DNA of 40,912 nucleotides from Candidatus Methylomirabilis sp. (lineage in GTDB: Bacteria > Muiribacteriota > Ozemobacteria > Ozemobacterales > Ozemobacteraceae): contig DYKG01000007.1 of NCBI GenBank assembly GCA_020722725.1, positions 65,181-106,092 on the forward strand, written 5' to 3'. Position numbers and translations under genes: made by a program. This document shows, piece by piece, positions 7,773-17,227 of this stretch (within the stretch, counting starts at the first letter, position 1; each line of letters starts with the position of its first letter). Under the pieces are notes generated by a model. The model did not search any database. It was not told where the DNA came from and was given only the letters and a program-made list of their open reading frames with translations.

Positions 7773-7800
7773 TTGCCAATTCGGCAAATTATGTTATCAT
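7773..7800 (+). promoter_or_regulatory. Putative promoter for the agmatinase-family gene
   Basis: TTGCCA (7773-7778) and TATCAT (7795-7800) are separated by 16 bases and face right. The -35 lies in a near-palindrome TTGCCAATTCGGCAA (7773-7787), which could be an operator. It is back-to-back with the lipoprotein promoter. Confidence 0.5.
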
Positions 7801-7835
7801 GCTGAAACTTCTAATTAGCAATCAGGAGAAGCTGC

Positions 7836-8753
7836 ATGAATTTTGACAAGGTACATTTCTGCGGTGATTACAATTTTCTTGGCCTGTCCGATGAAGACAC
7901 CGCCTATGAAGATGCAAAGGCTGTAATCATTCCGGTTCCTTATGACAGTACCACCTCGTATCGCTCTGGCACAAGAGAAGGACCTTCAGCAATTATCATG
8001 GCTTCCCGCCAGATGGAACTTTTTGATCTCGACCTTCAGTGTGAACCTCTGAATACCGGAGTTCATACTTTGACCGAACTGCAGCCCGACATGCGTGGGC
8101 CTGCAGAAACCATCGAAAATATCGAAAATGCGGTTCGGGCAGTGGTTGAAGATGGCAAAATGCCAGTTGTTCTGGGTGGCGAGCATAGTATTACCACAGC
8201 CCCAATCAAGGTTTTAAAAGAAAAATACGGCAACGAACTGAGTGTTTTACAGCTCGATGCCCATTCTGATCTTCGTGAAGCCTATGAGCAGACGCCATAC
8301 AGCCATGCTTCGGTTATGCGAAGAGTTTTCGATTTTGCCCGCATAACCCAGGTGGGTATTAGAAATACCTGCAAAAGCGAGATGGACTTCATCAAAAAAG
8401 TCGGGCACGATGGAATTTTCTGGGCCCATGACATTTGCACCGGCGATGATTCGTGGATGGATAAGGTTCTACAGCGACTTTCAGACAAAGTTTATATTAC
8501 AATCGACCTCGATGCTTTTGATCCATCAATCATGCCCGCCGTCGGCACTCCCGAACCGGGGGGAATGTTGTGGTACCAGAGCTTGAAGCTGTTGAACCGG
8601 GTCATCGATGAGAAAACTCTTGTGGGGTTCGATGTGGTAGAGCTTTGCCCAATTGCCGGCAATATTTCATCAGATTTTCTTGCGGCAAAATTGGTTTTTA
8701 AAATGCTGGGCCGGGTTTTCAAAAAAAATGGCTGGGTAGTTGATAATGCTTGA
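7836..8753 (+). CDS. speB: Agmatinase/ureohydrolase-family protein
   Basis: This 305-aa enzyme is of the arginase/agmatinase family, which uses two Mn ions to hydrolyse a guanidino group to urea. All metal-binding motifs are present: GGEHS (His117), DAHSDLR (Asp141, His143, Asp145), SHA (His157), and IDLDAFDP (Asp224, Asp226), followed by VGTPEPGG. The overall pattern fits agmatinase (agmatine to putrescine and urea) better than arginase, but the substrate cannot be fixed from sequence. AGGAGA precedes the ATG. Its 3' end overlaps the prepilin peptidase gene, implying coupled translation. No arginine decarboxylase gene is in the window. Confidence 0.88.
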   Translation: MNFDKVHFCGDYNFLGLSDEDTAYEDAKAVIIPVPYDSTTSYRSGTREGPSAIIMASRQMELFDLDLQCEPLNTGVHTLTELQPDMRGPAETIENIENAVRAVVEDGKMPVVLGGEHSITTAPIKVLKEKYGNELSVLQLDAHSDLREAYEQTPYSHASVMRRVFDFARITQVGIRNTCKSEMDFIKKVGHDGIFWAHDICTGDDSWMDKVLQRLSDKVYITIDLDAFDPSIMPAVGTPEPGGMLWYQSLKLLNRVIDEKTLVGFDVVELCPIAGNISSDFLAAKLVFKMLGRVFKKNGWVVDNA

Positions 8754-9561
8754 ACAGATTCCGTTTTCACTGCATTTTGCCCTGATAGCATCGGTTATTG
8801 GCGCATTTCTGGGCCGTTACCTCGGTTGGGCAATACGAGCCTGGCCGGGCCATGAAGAATTTCACTGTGATTACCTCGATTGCCCCGATTGTGAAGGTGG
8901 CAAAAGACGTGGTTGTTACAATGCTGGTAGAACCCAGGATAAATTGTACATTTTGTTTTCGACACTGGTGGCCGGCTTTTCGGTAATGGCTTTCGGGCCG
9001 AGCCTGAAGGCCGCTATATCATGGGTTTTTGCGGTAAGTTGTATGATTATTACCGTTGTCGATATCAGATTTCTTATTATCCCTGACCGGTTATCGATAA
9101 ACGGCTGCTGGACCGGGTTGCTGTTTTCTGCGGGTTGCTGGGGCTGGGTAAAGCTCGGCTACGCCATGCCCTCATATTTTGTGTCGTTTGAAGAATCGCT
9201 GATTGGTTTTGTTTTTGGCGGTGGCTTTCTCTGGCTGCTGGGCTGGTTAGCCTTGATTCTTCTTAAAAAAGAGGGAATGGGTGGCGGCGATGTTAAGCTT
9301 CTGGCGGCATTTGGTGCCTGGGCTGGCTGGAAAGCGGTTATGGGAACTATTGTCATCGCCAGTTTTCTCGGCGCCACATTTGGAATTGCCGGAATAATCT
9401 ACCGGCGCATTGCCTATGGCACCCAGTATAAGCCGCTTTCACACATGATTCCCTTCGGCCCATATCTTTGCGTTGCTTTTCTGTTTATCTTTTATTTTGG
9501 CCTTGATCCACTATTCATGATCATGGACAAATATAATGGCTGGTTGATGGGCACTTATTGA
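8746..9561 (+). CDS. pilD: Type IV prepilin peptidase (A24 family)
   Basis: This 271-aa polytopic membrane protease cleaves leader peptides of type IV pilin-like proteins. The two catalytic aspartates are in VVDIRFLIIPD (Asp106) and GMGGGD (Asp182). The N-terminal cytoplasmic loop holds four cysteines (41, 46, 49, 57) but with spacing unlike the usual paired CxxC, so the methyltransferase/zinc region is atypical. About seven or eight hydrophobic helices are visible. I chose ATG 8746, overlapping the agmatinase-family stop by 8 bases; a TTG at 8740 is also possible. No pilin or pilus assembly genes lie nearby. Confidence 0.88.
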   Translation: MLEQIPFSLHFALIASVIGAFLGRYLGWAIRAWPGHEEFHCDYLDCPDCEGGKRRGCYNAGRTQDKLYILFSTLVAGFSVMAFGPSLKAAISWVFAVSCMIITVVDIRFLIIPDRLSINGCWTGLLFSAGCWGWVKLGYAMPSYFVSFEESLIGFVFGGGFLWLLGWLALILLKKEGMGGGDVKLLAAFGAWAGWKAVMGTIVIASFLGATFGIAGIIYRRIAYGTQYKPLSHMIPFGPYLCVAFLFIFYFGLDPLFMIMDKYNGWLMGTY

Positions 9562-10154
9562 TGGCTTTTTATCTTGATTGTTTTCTGCCAGTCGGGGCTC
9601 CGGCCCTTGAAAAAGCTCTTGAGATCAACCACATAATGGTTCGAAGTTTTGCCAGTCAGATCGATTTCAAACAGAATATTAAACCACATCTCACTTTGTT
9701 TATGGGCTTTTTCCCCGAAATTAATCCGGTTCAGAAGGAGCTTCTTAATCTGAATCGGAGTTTTGCCGGTTTTGAGGTTCATCTTCAGTGCTTCAGGCTG
9801 ACCAGTGAGGGTTACCTTTTCTGGGAGGTTGCAGAGCAAAAAGAACTACAGCTTTTGCACGAACAAGTTCTGGAAGTTTTAAACCCTTTGCGAAAAGGGT
9901 TGATAAGAGAAAAATTCAATCAATCATTTGATTCATTTCAACCCGTTGAACAGGAAAATATAAAGCAGTTTGGTTTTCCATGGGTAAAACATCTTTTTAA
10001 ACCCCACCTCACTCTTGCAAAAATTTCTGAGCAGGTTAATCGGGCCGAAATATTTGATGTCCTCAAGCCATTATGTGAAAATAGTTCTTTTTCTGCCGAA
10101 CGCATCATGTTGGGTATGGTGGGAGAAAATGGCACCGTTCTCAATTCAGAATGA
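9561..10154 (+). CDS. 2H phosphoesterase-superfamily protein
   Basis: This 197-aa protein carries the two hallmark HxT motifs of 2H phosphoesterases: PHLTLFMG (His43) and PHLTLAKI (His149), about 106 residues apart. Relatives include LigT-type RNA 2',3'-cyclic phosphodiesterases and eukaryotic cyclic phosphodiesterases, so a cyclic-phosphate RNA or nucleotide substrate is likely but unproven. The ATG at 9561 shares its A with the TGA of the prepilin peptidase gene (TGATG), which suggests translational coupling. The pairing of these two genes has no obvious functional reason. Confidence 0.75.
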   Translation: MAFYLDCFLPVGAPALEKALEINHIMVRSFASQIDFKQNIKPHLTLFMGFFPEINPVQKELLNLNRSFAGFEVHLQCFRLTSEGYLFWEVAEQKELQLLHEQVLEVLNPLRKGLIREKFNQSFDSFQPVEQENIKQFGFPWVKHLFKPHLTLAKISEQVNRAEIFDVLKPLCENSSFSAERIMLGMVGENGTVLNSE

Positions 10155-10210
10155 TGATCATTTACCATAATTCCTGCTTACTCTTTTTTTTGATGAACGA
10201 TGGGAATTGT

Positions 10211-10239
10211 TTGACAATTGCTCGACCTATTGTTAGACT
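10211..10239 (+). promoter_or_regulatory. Sigma-70 promoter for secG
   Basis: A perfect -35 TTGACA (10211-10216) is followed after 17 bases by TAGACT (10234-10239). It lies about 42 bases before the secG ATG and after the 2H gene. Confidence 0.65.
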
Positions 10240-10280
10240 CAGAGACCTGAAAATTATGTACCGTAGTTAAAGGAGTTTGT

Positions 10281-10679
10281 ATGCTCGCCGGATTTGTTCA
10301 ATTTATTCATATTATTGTATGTATTGGTCTAATTGTTATAGTTCTTCTACAGGCTGATAAGGGCGAAGGCCTTGCTGGAGCATTCGGTGGCGGCGCTTCT
10401 TCAACAGTGTTTGGCGAACGCGGTGCCGGTGGATTCATGTCAAAACTTACAACTTCGATGGCAATAGTTTTTATGATTACTTCACTCATCATTTCTGTCT
10501 GGGTCCCCAGATGGGAAGAAGCCAGCGCCAACAACGCACCTGCCGTAGAACTTTCTTCTCCCTCTACAGGTTCGGTTACCCCCATGGAAACGGCTGCTCC
10601 GGTTGCGCCCACCAGTGATATTCCCATAACGGTTCCCGCACCGACCCCAGCTCCAACTCCAGCTCCCGCCGGCAACTGA
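10281..10679 (+). CDS. secG: Preprotein translocase subunit SecG
   Basis: SecG is the accessory subunit of the SecYEG channel. The 132-aa protein has two membrane helices (about residues 5-25 and 55-77) separated by the family-typical loop VLLQADKGEGLAGAFGGG and SSTVFGERGAGGFMSKLT. The C-terminal extension of about 50 aa is rich in Ala, Pro and Thr and ends in repeated PTPAPA, as in many diderm SecG proteins. AAGGAG precedes the ATG. The gene appears monocistronic, with its own promoter and terminator. Confidence 0.96.
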   Translation: MLAGFVQFIHIIVCIGLIVIVLLQADKGEGLAGAFGGGASSTVFGERGAGGFMSKLTTSMAIVFMITSLIISVWVPRWEEASANNAPAVELSSPSTGSVTPMETAAPVAPTSDIPITVPAPTPAPTPAPAGN

Positions 10680-10700
10680 TTTTAGACAGGTAAAAATTGA

Positions 10701-10722
10701 GCCACTCTTCGGAGTGGCTTTT
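10701..10722 (+). terminator. Terminator after secG
   Basis: GCCACTC (10701-10707) pairs with GAGTGGC (10712-10718) across a TTCG tetraloop, followed by TTTT. Confidence 0.85.
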
Positions 10723-10807
10723 GTCTTTTAGCCCGTTTTACCTGAACTTGAGCCTTATCGGGTTGAAAAATAACTGACAAAATAGTATTTTTTTTATACG
10801 ACAAAAA

Positions 10808-12244
10808 ATGAGTAATCTGGTCCCACAACCTTTGCTGATTCCCCAATCACGCTCTCTTACCTTTGTTGAGTGCGGTTCAACTTTTGTCGTCGAGGAATTC
10901 CCCGCATGGCTGGCTGGTGATACGGGCCGGGAGCCCGAAGAATGGAAAGGCCTCGGTGTAATTGAGCTCGAAAAAATTATACCGGGCCTGGCTGAGCTCC
11001 TCAGACGGACAAGCGAGTCGGATCAATCAGTCAAAGGCTTTAAAACCGGCTTTGTCGATTATTCTGGGCATAAGCATCAGCTTCTACTCGATACGATCAT
11101 CGGTGAAGGTCGTTCAGGCACTCGCGTGATCGAGGTGGTCATTCAGGAAATACCTGTTGAATTTCTTTCCCCACAGGTGCCGCGTGAGTCAATGTTTTGT
11201 GGGCTTGTCGGGCGGTCAGAAGCGATGCAGAGCGTTTTTAACAAAATAAGAATGTATGCCGTTTCTGAAGCGCCGGTTTTGATTACCGGTGAAACCGGTG
11301 CCGGAAAAGAAGGGGTTGCTGCAGCTTTGTATCAGCTCAGCCGCCGAAACAAAGCACCATTCGTAACCATGAACTGCAGCGCTATTACCGAAACCCTTTT
11401 CGAGTCAGAATTGTTTGGTCATGAGAAGGGGTCTTTTACCGGTGCAGTAAAGAATCATCGTGGTCGCTTTGAACGGGCCGATCGTGGCACTCTTTTTCTT
11501 GATGAAATTGGCGATTTGCCACTGGCTTCGCAGGCCAAGCTGCTCAGAGTTCTTGAAACCTCGCAAATCGAAAAGGTTGGGGGAGAAAAGCCAGTGCAGG
11601 TCGATGTGAGAATTCTTGCCGCAACCAATCACGATCTTGAAGCCAACAGCTTTGCCAGAACATTCAGATCTGATCTTTTTTATCGAATAAATGCTTTACA
11701 GATAAGAATCCCGCCTCTGCGTCAGCGGGTCGAAGATATTGAACCGTTGATTCAACATTTTATTGGAATTCTCAATCAAAAATATGGGCGAAAAGTGGTG
11801 TGTCTGACCCGTGAAGCTTTGCAACTGCTTCGGCAATATCAATGGCCTGGCAACGTAAGAGAGCTGCGCAATCTCATGGAAAGACTTTTTGCTGAAAACC
11901 AGACCGAAGTAATCGGTTTGCGCGCTTTGCGCGAATGGTATGAAGAACGCCAGCTTGCTGGTGGAAACAGCGGGGCGATTGTTCCCGAAATTCGAAATGT
12001 CACCGTTCTTCCATATCGCGAGGCAATTCCTCTGGGAATGCCGGTTAATGATTTTAATCGCAATCATACCGAGCCTGCCGGTTCACAGATTGGGGTTTCA
12101 GAGCTGCGCCAGGCTTATCGCCAGGCATCAGGAAATATTACCCGTGCCGCTGAAATTCTGGGAATACACAAAGCCACTTTTTATCGGCATTTGAAAAATT
12201 TCAATCTTTCTCGTGACGATCTTGAATCCGGATCAGGCCTCTAA
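10808..12244 (+). CDS. Sigma-54-dependent transcriptional activator
   Basis: This 478-aa enhancer-binding protein opens sigma-54 RNA polymerase complexes by ATP hydrolysis. The central AAA+ domain (about residues 132-365) has Walker A GETGAGKE (161-168), the sigma-54 contact loop GSFTGA (208-213) and Walker B LFLDEI (229-234). The C-terminus (about 425-462) is a Fis-type helix-turn-helix ending ATFYRHLKNF. The N-terminal 125 aa lack a receiver domain and could be a divergent PAS-like sensor. No SD precedes the ATG. It is a candidate regulator for the sigma-54 promoter at 28248, but no direct link is shown. It converges on the next gene with no spacer. Confidence 0.93.
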   Translation: MSNLVPQPLLIPQSRSLTFVECGSTFVVEEFPAWLAGDTGREPEEWKGLGVIELEKIIPGLAELLRRTSESDQSVKGFKTGFVDYSGHKHQLLLDTIIGEGRSGTRVIEVVIQEIPVEFLSPQVPRESMFCGLVGRSEAMQSVFNKIRMYAVSEAPVLITGETGAGKEGVAAALYQLSRRNKAPFVTMNCSAITETLFESELFGHEKGSFTGAVKNHRGRFERADRGTLFLDEIGDLPLASQAKLLRVLETSQIEKVGGEKPVQVDVRILAATNHDLEANSFARTFRSDLFYRINALQIRIPPLRQRVEDIEPLIQHFIGILNQKYGRKVVCLTREALQLLRQYQWPGNVRELRNLMERLFAENQTEVIGLRALREWYEERQLAGGNSGAIVPEIRNVTVLPYREAIPLGMPVNDFNRNHTEPAGSQIGVSELRQAYRQASGNITRAAEILGIHKATFYRHLKNFNLSRDDLESGSGL

Positions 12245-14560
12245 TCATTTCTCTTTCGACTTCAGATTTTCTACGCCGATCACAGGCGTTTCTACCCGGT
12301 TTCGACCATGTTCCTTGGCAACATAAAGAGCGTCGTCGGCCAGTTTGATCATTTCGGTTGCAGTTTCAGCAGGATGCGGCGGGATTGAACTGACGCCAAC
12401 GCTGATCGTCACTTTTAAGGGGCCTTTGGGGCCTTCAAAGCTGGATTCTTCCACCTTCTGCCGAAGTCGTTCTGCAAAAAGAAGTGCGCCATCAAGCTCG
12501 GTTTCAGGCAAAATAACCGCAAATTCTTCGCCGCCGTACCGCGCCGCGATATCGGTATCGCGAACGCAGGCCTGAACACATTTGGCGACCTCGCGCAAAA
12601 CCATGTCACCGATCTGATGGCCCCAGGTATCGTTGAATTTCTTGAAATGATCGATATCGGTCATCAGATAAGAAAGGTGCTTGCTGTAACGCCTGGCACG
12701 CCTGAATTCTTCTTCCATTTTGGCTTGAAAATGCCTTCTGACGACCAGACCGGTAAGACCATCTATGGTGGCAAGGTTGAAGAGTCTTGATTTTTCTATG
12801 ACGACTGCGGCCTGGTTTGCCATGGTCAGCGCGGTCTGCATATCTTCATGATTGAATCTGCCTTCGCGCCGATTAACCAGGTTCATCACACCGATTGCGT
12901 TTTCTTTTACCAGCAGCGGAACACAAAGCAGGGATCTTATGGTTAAAGCTTCGCCCGGCTTTTCTTCAAATGATTTTTCTTTTTTTACATTATGAACGAC
13001 TTTGGCAACGCCTGAATTGAAAACTTCTCCGGCGACTCCAACGCCTGTTTTAAATTTATGTTTTAAATCCTGGTCTATTCTGATGTTTTCAACTCCATAT
13101 ACCAGGCTGTGCTCAACCAGTTCTTCGTATTTATCGTCGAGCAGTAAAATCGAGCCTCTTTCGGCATTCAGAACCTGAACTGATCTGCTCAAAATTGCAT
13201 CGAGGGTCTTGTCAAGATTGCCCATGAAATTTACCGCCTTGCTTATCTCACTGATTATCGCCAATTCGCGAACTTTGCGGGCAAGTTCGTAATTCTTTTC
13301 GCGTAACGAAACAAACTGTTGAATAAGCCGGGTAACCGCCCACTGTAGCGGCAGCATTATGGAAAGAGGGATTATTTCGATGACCAGATCGAAATTAAAG
13401 GCAAAAACCCCAATCAGCATCCAGGCCGGCGCAAGAGTCAGACAGACCAGATTGCTGAAAAAATTCTGCTGTCGCCACATCAGATACGCAAATGCCAGAC
13501 CAGCCATAAACAAAATAATAATGTTGGTTTCTACGCTGACACGGTGCAGAAAACGCCGGTTAAGTATATTATGAAGAAGGTTTGCGTGAATCTCTACTCC
13601 TGAAAGGGCTCCAAACGGGCAGAATTTAACGTCTTCCGAGGTTCCCATGGCACGCGTGCCGATTAAAACCAGTCTTTTGTCGAAGAAACCCTGAACAAAA
13701 CGACCACGAAGAACTTCTTCGTAGCTGATTTCATCAAAATGCCTGGTTCCACCTGCATAGTTGAGCATGTAAGATTTCATGCGCTTCCCGGCTTTTGGTT
13801 CATAGCAGCTGTAAAATGGCAAAATCCGGTCGCCGATGTGCATTCCATTCGACTCGATTTTGGGGGTGATGCCAAGGTAATCGGCCGCAGCAGCGATTGC
13901 AAAGATGAAATAAAGATTATTGCCCGCTTCTTTGGTTAATAGAAGCTTGCGAATAATTCCATCAGGATTCAGTGACTTGTATTCAAGATCGATAAAGCCC
14001 TGAACTGATAATGGAGCGCGAAACTGGGGTATCGGTACTTCAGCAACCACTTTTTCTGATATTTCGAAAGATTCAGGGTCAAGAATCATCTGTTTCTGCA
14101 CTGTCTGAGGCAGAACCACACGGCCAAAATTCTGAATCGCTTTCTGAAACGCATCGTCATCCTGGGGACCGAGTACCGAGGGTTCGTTGAACATGATGTC
14201 GAAGGCAACTGTCTTGGCACCCGCGCTCTTCAATACTTTTAGAAGGCGGCCATGAACTTCGCGTGGCCATGGCCATGGGCCCAGTTCGGCAATGCACTCA
14301 TCAGTAATGCTGATCAGAACGACATCGTGATTTTTGGGGAGCTCCTGGCGTTGCTTAAATCTGAAATCAAGCGCATCATTTTCAAGCTGCATGAAATAGC
14401 CAAAATAGAACAACAGAGAAAAACCAATCGCCATGAAAAAACCCAGCAGCAATTCCCATAAGGGAATCATTGCCGCCGGTTTTACTGAAGTGAGCTTGAT
14501 TATTTCCTGTGATTCCAGCAGCTCAGTTGAGTCCGAGCTGCTGCCGGTATTTTGATTCAT
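12245..14560 (-). CDS. CHASE2-GAF-GGDEF diguanylate cyclase
   Basis: This 771-aa membrane protein is predicted to make cyclic-di-GMP. An N-terminal helix (about 33-55) precedes a CHASE2 extracytoplasmic sensor (about 60-345, with ALDFRFKQR and PWPWPREVHGRLL). Several membrane helices (about 350-415), a coiled segment and a GAF domain (about 445-590) follow. The C-terminal GGDEF domain has an intact active site GGEEF (676-680) and a product-inhibition site RDTD (667-670). It is the last gene of a four-gene minus operon, 15 nt after the TPR gene, so those proteins may feed signals to it. Confidence 0.93.
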   Translation of the reverse strand: MNQNTGSSSDSTELLESQEIIKLTSVKPAAMIPLWELLLGFFMAIGFSLLFYFGYFMQLENDALDFRFKQRQELPKNHDVVLISITDECIAELGPWPWPREVHGRLLKVLKSAGAKTVAFDIMFNEPSVLGPQDDDAFQKAIQNFGRVVLPQTVQKQMILDPESFEISEKVVAEVPIPQFRAPLSVQGFIDLEYKSLNPDGIIRKLLLTKEAGNNLYFIFAIAAAADYLGITPKIESNGMHIGDRILPFYSCYEPKAGKRMKSYMLNYAGGTRHFDEISYEEVLRGRFVQGFFDKRLVLIGTRAMGTSEDVKFCPFGALSGVEIHANLLHNILNRRFLHRVSVETNIIILFMAGLAFAYLMWRQQNFFSNLVCLTLAPAWMLIGVFAFNFDLVIEIIPLSIMLPLQWAVTRLIQQFVSLREKNYELARKVRELAIISEISKAVNFMGNLDKTLDAILSRSVQVLNAERGSILLLDDKYEELVEHSLVYGVENIRIDQDLKHKFKTGVGVAGEVFNSGVAKVVHNVKKEKSFEEKPGEALTIRSLLCVPLLVKENAIGVMNLVNRREGRFNHEDMQTALTMANQAAVVIEKSRLFNLATIDGLTGLVVRRHFQAKMEEEFRRARRYSKHLSYLMTDIDHFKKFNDTWGHQIGDMVLREVAKCVQACVRDTDIAARYGGEEFAVILPETELDGALLFAERLRQKVEESSFEGPKGPLKVTISVGVSSIPPHPAETATEMIKLADDALYVAKEHGRNRVETPVIGVENLKSKEK

Positions 14561-14575
14561 GCGGTTTTCAAACGA

Positions 14576-15661
14576 TTATTTGCCGCTTGGAATGGCGATC
14601 TGGGCTCGCAGCTTTTTCATTTCGCGAAAGGCTTCATGAAACATTTTGTCGGCTCTTGGAAGCAGGCGAATCGCTTCTTTGTAATTTTTGATGGCTCTTT
14701 CGATCTTGCCGATTTCGCAGAGTTTGTCGGCGCGGTTTTTATAAAGCTTGCCCAGCTTTCTTCTTGAATCAATGAACTTGTCTTCGAAAACGTTTACACC
14801 TGTGTAGGCAGGGGCAAACGGATCGGTGACCGTAAAGGAAGAATAAAGATCGAGTGCTTCTTCGTAATCTTTAACCGCCGCTTCCCATACTTCAGGTGAT
14901 TCGAATTCTTCTGCGTCGGTAACTTCTTCTTCTTTAAGATTGAGTCTGATTTTTTCAGAAAGATGTTCAAGAAATGCGTTGTAAATCGAGTCATTCTGAT
15001 CCAACAGCAACTGGGCACGTTTCAATAGGGCTGCGGCCTGTTTGAACTGTCCGGCGTGGCATGATTTATGAATTTTGGCGAGATATGGCCTGATCAGACT
15101 GCGTTTACATTCTCTAAGATTTTCATGAATATAGGCTGAGAATTTATGGCTTTCTGGAAGATTTACGATCTTCTTCAGCGCTTCCTGATATTCGAGAATC
15201 GCTTCGGCATAGTTTCCTGAGGCTTTAAAGCTGTCACCACGGCTGACAAACGGGGTTAAATCAAGATGAATCAGGTGGTTCTGGTGTTTAGCTCTGGCTT
15301 TATCAAGAATTTCCTTGATTTCTTCAAGAAACTTAACGTTGCTATCCTTTGCAAGTCTGGTCGCTTCTTCAAGTTCATCGATTGCAACCTGGTAAATTTT
15401 GTTTTTGAATGCTGCCATGCCTTTTTCGCGATGAACCTGAGCCAGGTGCTCATTAACTTCTTCCAGGCGCTGGTCGATTTTCTTCTTATATTCAGTCTGC
15501 TCTGGAGTAAGCGGAGCATCGGGGTCTACTTCACGCATGGAGTTGAATTCTTCGAGAGCGCGAAGATAGTTTATTTTGGCTGAACCCCATTCAGCAGCTT
15601 TTTTCATGGCGTCGCCTTCATCGATCAGCGACTGGATAACCTGATTATTTTCACTGTTCAT
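14576..15661 (-). CDS. Cytoplasmic TPR-like protein
   Basis: This 361-aa soluble protein has no signal peptide and is almost entirely helical, with TPR-like pairs such as AAFKNKIYQVAIDELEEATR, GNYAEAILEYQEALKK and the C-terminal GKIERAIKNYKEAIRLLP. No catalytic domain is visible. AGGAG-like bases precede ATG 15661. It lies 27 nt after the TPR lipoprotein gene and 15 nt before the diguanylate cyclase gene, so I infer a scaffolding role in that membrane signalling unit. Specific partners cannot be named. Confidence 0.75.
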   Translation of the reverse strand: MNSENNQVIQSLIDEGDAMKKAAEWGSAKINYLRALEEFNSMREVDPDAPLTPEQTEYKKKIDQRLEEVNEHLAQVHREKGMAAFKNKIYQVAIDELEEATRLAKDSNVKFLEEIKEILDKARAKHQNHLIHLDLTPFVSRGDSFKASGNYAEAILEYQEALKKIVNLPESHKFSAYIHENLRECKRSLIRPYLAKIHKSCHAGQFKQAAALLKRAQLLLDQNDSIYNAFLEHLSEKIRLNLKEEEVTDAEEFESPEVWEAAVKDYEEALDLYSSFTVTDPFAPAYTGVNVFEDKFIDSRRKLGKLYKNRADKLCEIGKIERAIKNYKEAIRLLPRADKMFHEAFREMKKLRAQIAIPSGK

Positions 15662-15688
15662 TGGTTTTCTCCTTCAAACAAACTCGAT

Positions 15689-17227
15689 TCATCTGTCTGT
15701 ATCAACGGTCTTTTTCATTCTTTCTGCGGCCTTTTTTGCGTCAAAAAATGTTACACCCTTGCCTTCCGGTTCACCGGCGCGGTCATATGCGCTGGCTGCC
15801 TGCTGATAGTCTTCAAGCCGATAATGAATGTAACCCAGCAATGAGTTTGCCTCTTCGTTATCGGGGTCGAGCAACAACAGTTTTTTTACCGCATTTTCCG
15901 CCTCGGGAAAATTTTCTGTCTGTACATTTACCAAAGATAGATCCCACAATATTTGGGGGGAATCGGGATACTGAACTGCAAGCTTTTTCAGGTCTGCCAA
16001 CGCAAGATTGTATTTACCATCTTTCATTTTTCGACTGGCCTGAATGTAGAGATTGTCTTTATCGATGTCCGAACCTGTTTTTGCCGGTTGTTTAGCTGCC
16101 GGCTTCTCTATCGCAGGTTTGTTGCTATTTGGGGTGGGTACAAGCTCTATTTGCCCGTTTTTACCTGAGTAATACAGCAGGGCTTTAACTCTCGAGCTGT
16201 ATTCGGATGCGGGGAAGGCAGCCAAAAATGCTTTGCCCCAGCTGATAACCGCTTCATGAACGCCAAGAACGGCACGCAGTCTTATTGCCTCATAATAGGC
16301 GCGTTCAACATAAACTGATGTTGGGTGCTGGTTCAAAATCTGATCATAAAGCTTGCAGGCTTCAAGCGTTTCACCAAATTCAAGAGTCAACCCTGCCAGA
16401 TCGAAAAGAATCTGATCTGTTCCCGGTTTTCCCTGGTTTTCCTTCAATTGGTCCTGAAGCCGCAGGATTTCAGGAACCAGATCGTCCTTATTTTCTCTGA
16501 TTTCAACTGCCAGTGCTTCTCTAAGAGTTTTTATCAATGCAGAATCTGCCTGGGCAGAAGAAATTGCCGGTCTGGAAACTTTCATCGCCGGTTTAACCGG
16601 CTCAACTGAAGGCGCTGTGGGCTGAACGGGTTTTTCTTCTTTTGCTTTTTCTACTGGTTTCTCGATAGTTTTTTCTGTTACTGCTTTTGCAATGACTGTT
16701 TCTTTCGCCGGTTCCGGTCTGGGTGACTGCGGTTCAGTTTTGCGCACGGGAAAGGCTTTTTCTTCGTTTACCGGAGCTGAAATGCCCTTCTGTGCATGGT
16801 AAAAGGCCCGAGCCAGTTCGTAATATGGGCTTGATCTGTGATTCTTGCGAATCTCGTCGAAAAGCCTTCGGGCTTTTTTCTGATTGCCTGAAAAACTTTC
16901 AGACTGCATCAATCGGTAGGTCGCTTCGGCCATTTCTTCATCGCTCAGATTGCTTTGGCGCAATTGCTCAAAAGTAATTGATGCCTGGGAATATTGGCCC
17001 GATTCAACCTGACAGTCACCAAGCATAAATCGGGCAAGATTTTTCTGCATGTCGCTTTTTGCCTGTTTTATTGCTTTTTGCAATTGTTCTGCGGCAAGTA
17101 CAGTCTTGCCGGCCGCCTTGTTTTTAAGGGCAAGTGACATCAGGTCGGTTGCTTTTTCGGCGGCAAAAGAGCAGCCAGCTGCGGCTGCCATCATTAACAC
17201 CAGGAACACAGGCTTCTTTCCTGTCAT
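15689..17227 (-). CDS. TPR-containing envelope lipoprotein
   Basis: This 512-aa protein starts with a signal peptide whose end AAAAGC (Cys19) resembles a lipobox, so it is probably a periplasmic lipoprotein. TPR-like units are in two blocks (about residues 25-140 and 235-500), separated by a Lys/Pro/Glu-rich linker around 145-215. Recognisable units include SGQYSQASITFEQL and YPDSPQILWDLSLVNVQTEN. Its ATG overlaps the TAA of the upstream sensor gene by one base, so the two are translationally coupled. The exact role is unknown. Confidence 0.78.
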   Translation of the reverse strand: MTGKKPVFLVLMMAAAAGCSFAAEKATDLMSLALKNKAAGKTVLAAEQLQKAIKQAKSDMQKNLARFMLGDCQVESGQYSQASITFEQLRQSNLSDEEMAEATYRLMQSESFSGNQKKARRLFDEIRKNHRSSPYYELARAFYHAQKGISAPVNEEKAFPVRKTEPQSPRPEPAKETVIAKAVTEKTIEKPVEKAKEEKPVQPTAPSVEPVKPAMKVSRPAISSAQADSALIKTLREALAVEIRENKDDLVPEILRLQDQLKENQGKPGTDQILFDLAGLTLEFGETLEACKLYDQILNQHPTSVYVERAYYEAIRLRAVLGVHEAVISWGKAFLAAFPASEYSSRVKALLYYSGKNGQIELVPTPNSNKPAIEKPAAKQPAKTGSDIDKDNLYIQASRKMKDGKYNLALADLKKLAVQYPDSPQILWDLSLVNVQTENFPEAENAVKKLLLLDPDNEEANSLLGYIHYRLEDYQQAASAYDRAGEPEGKGVTFFDAKKAAERMKKTVDTDR

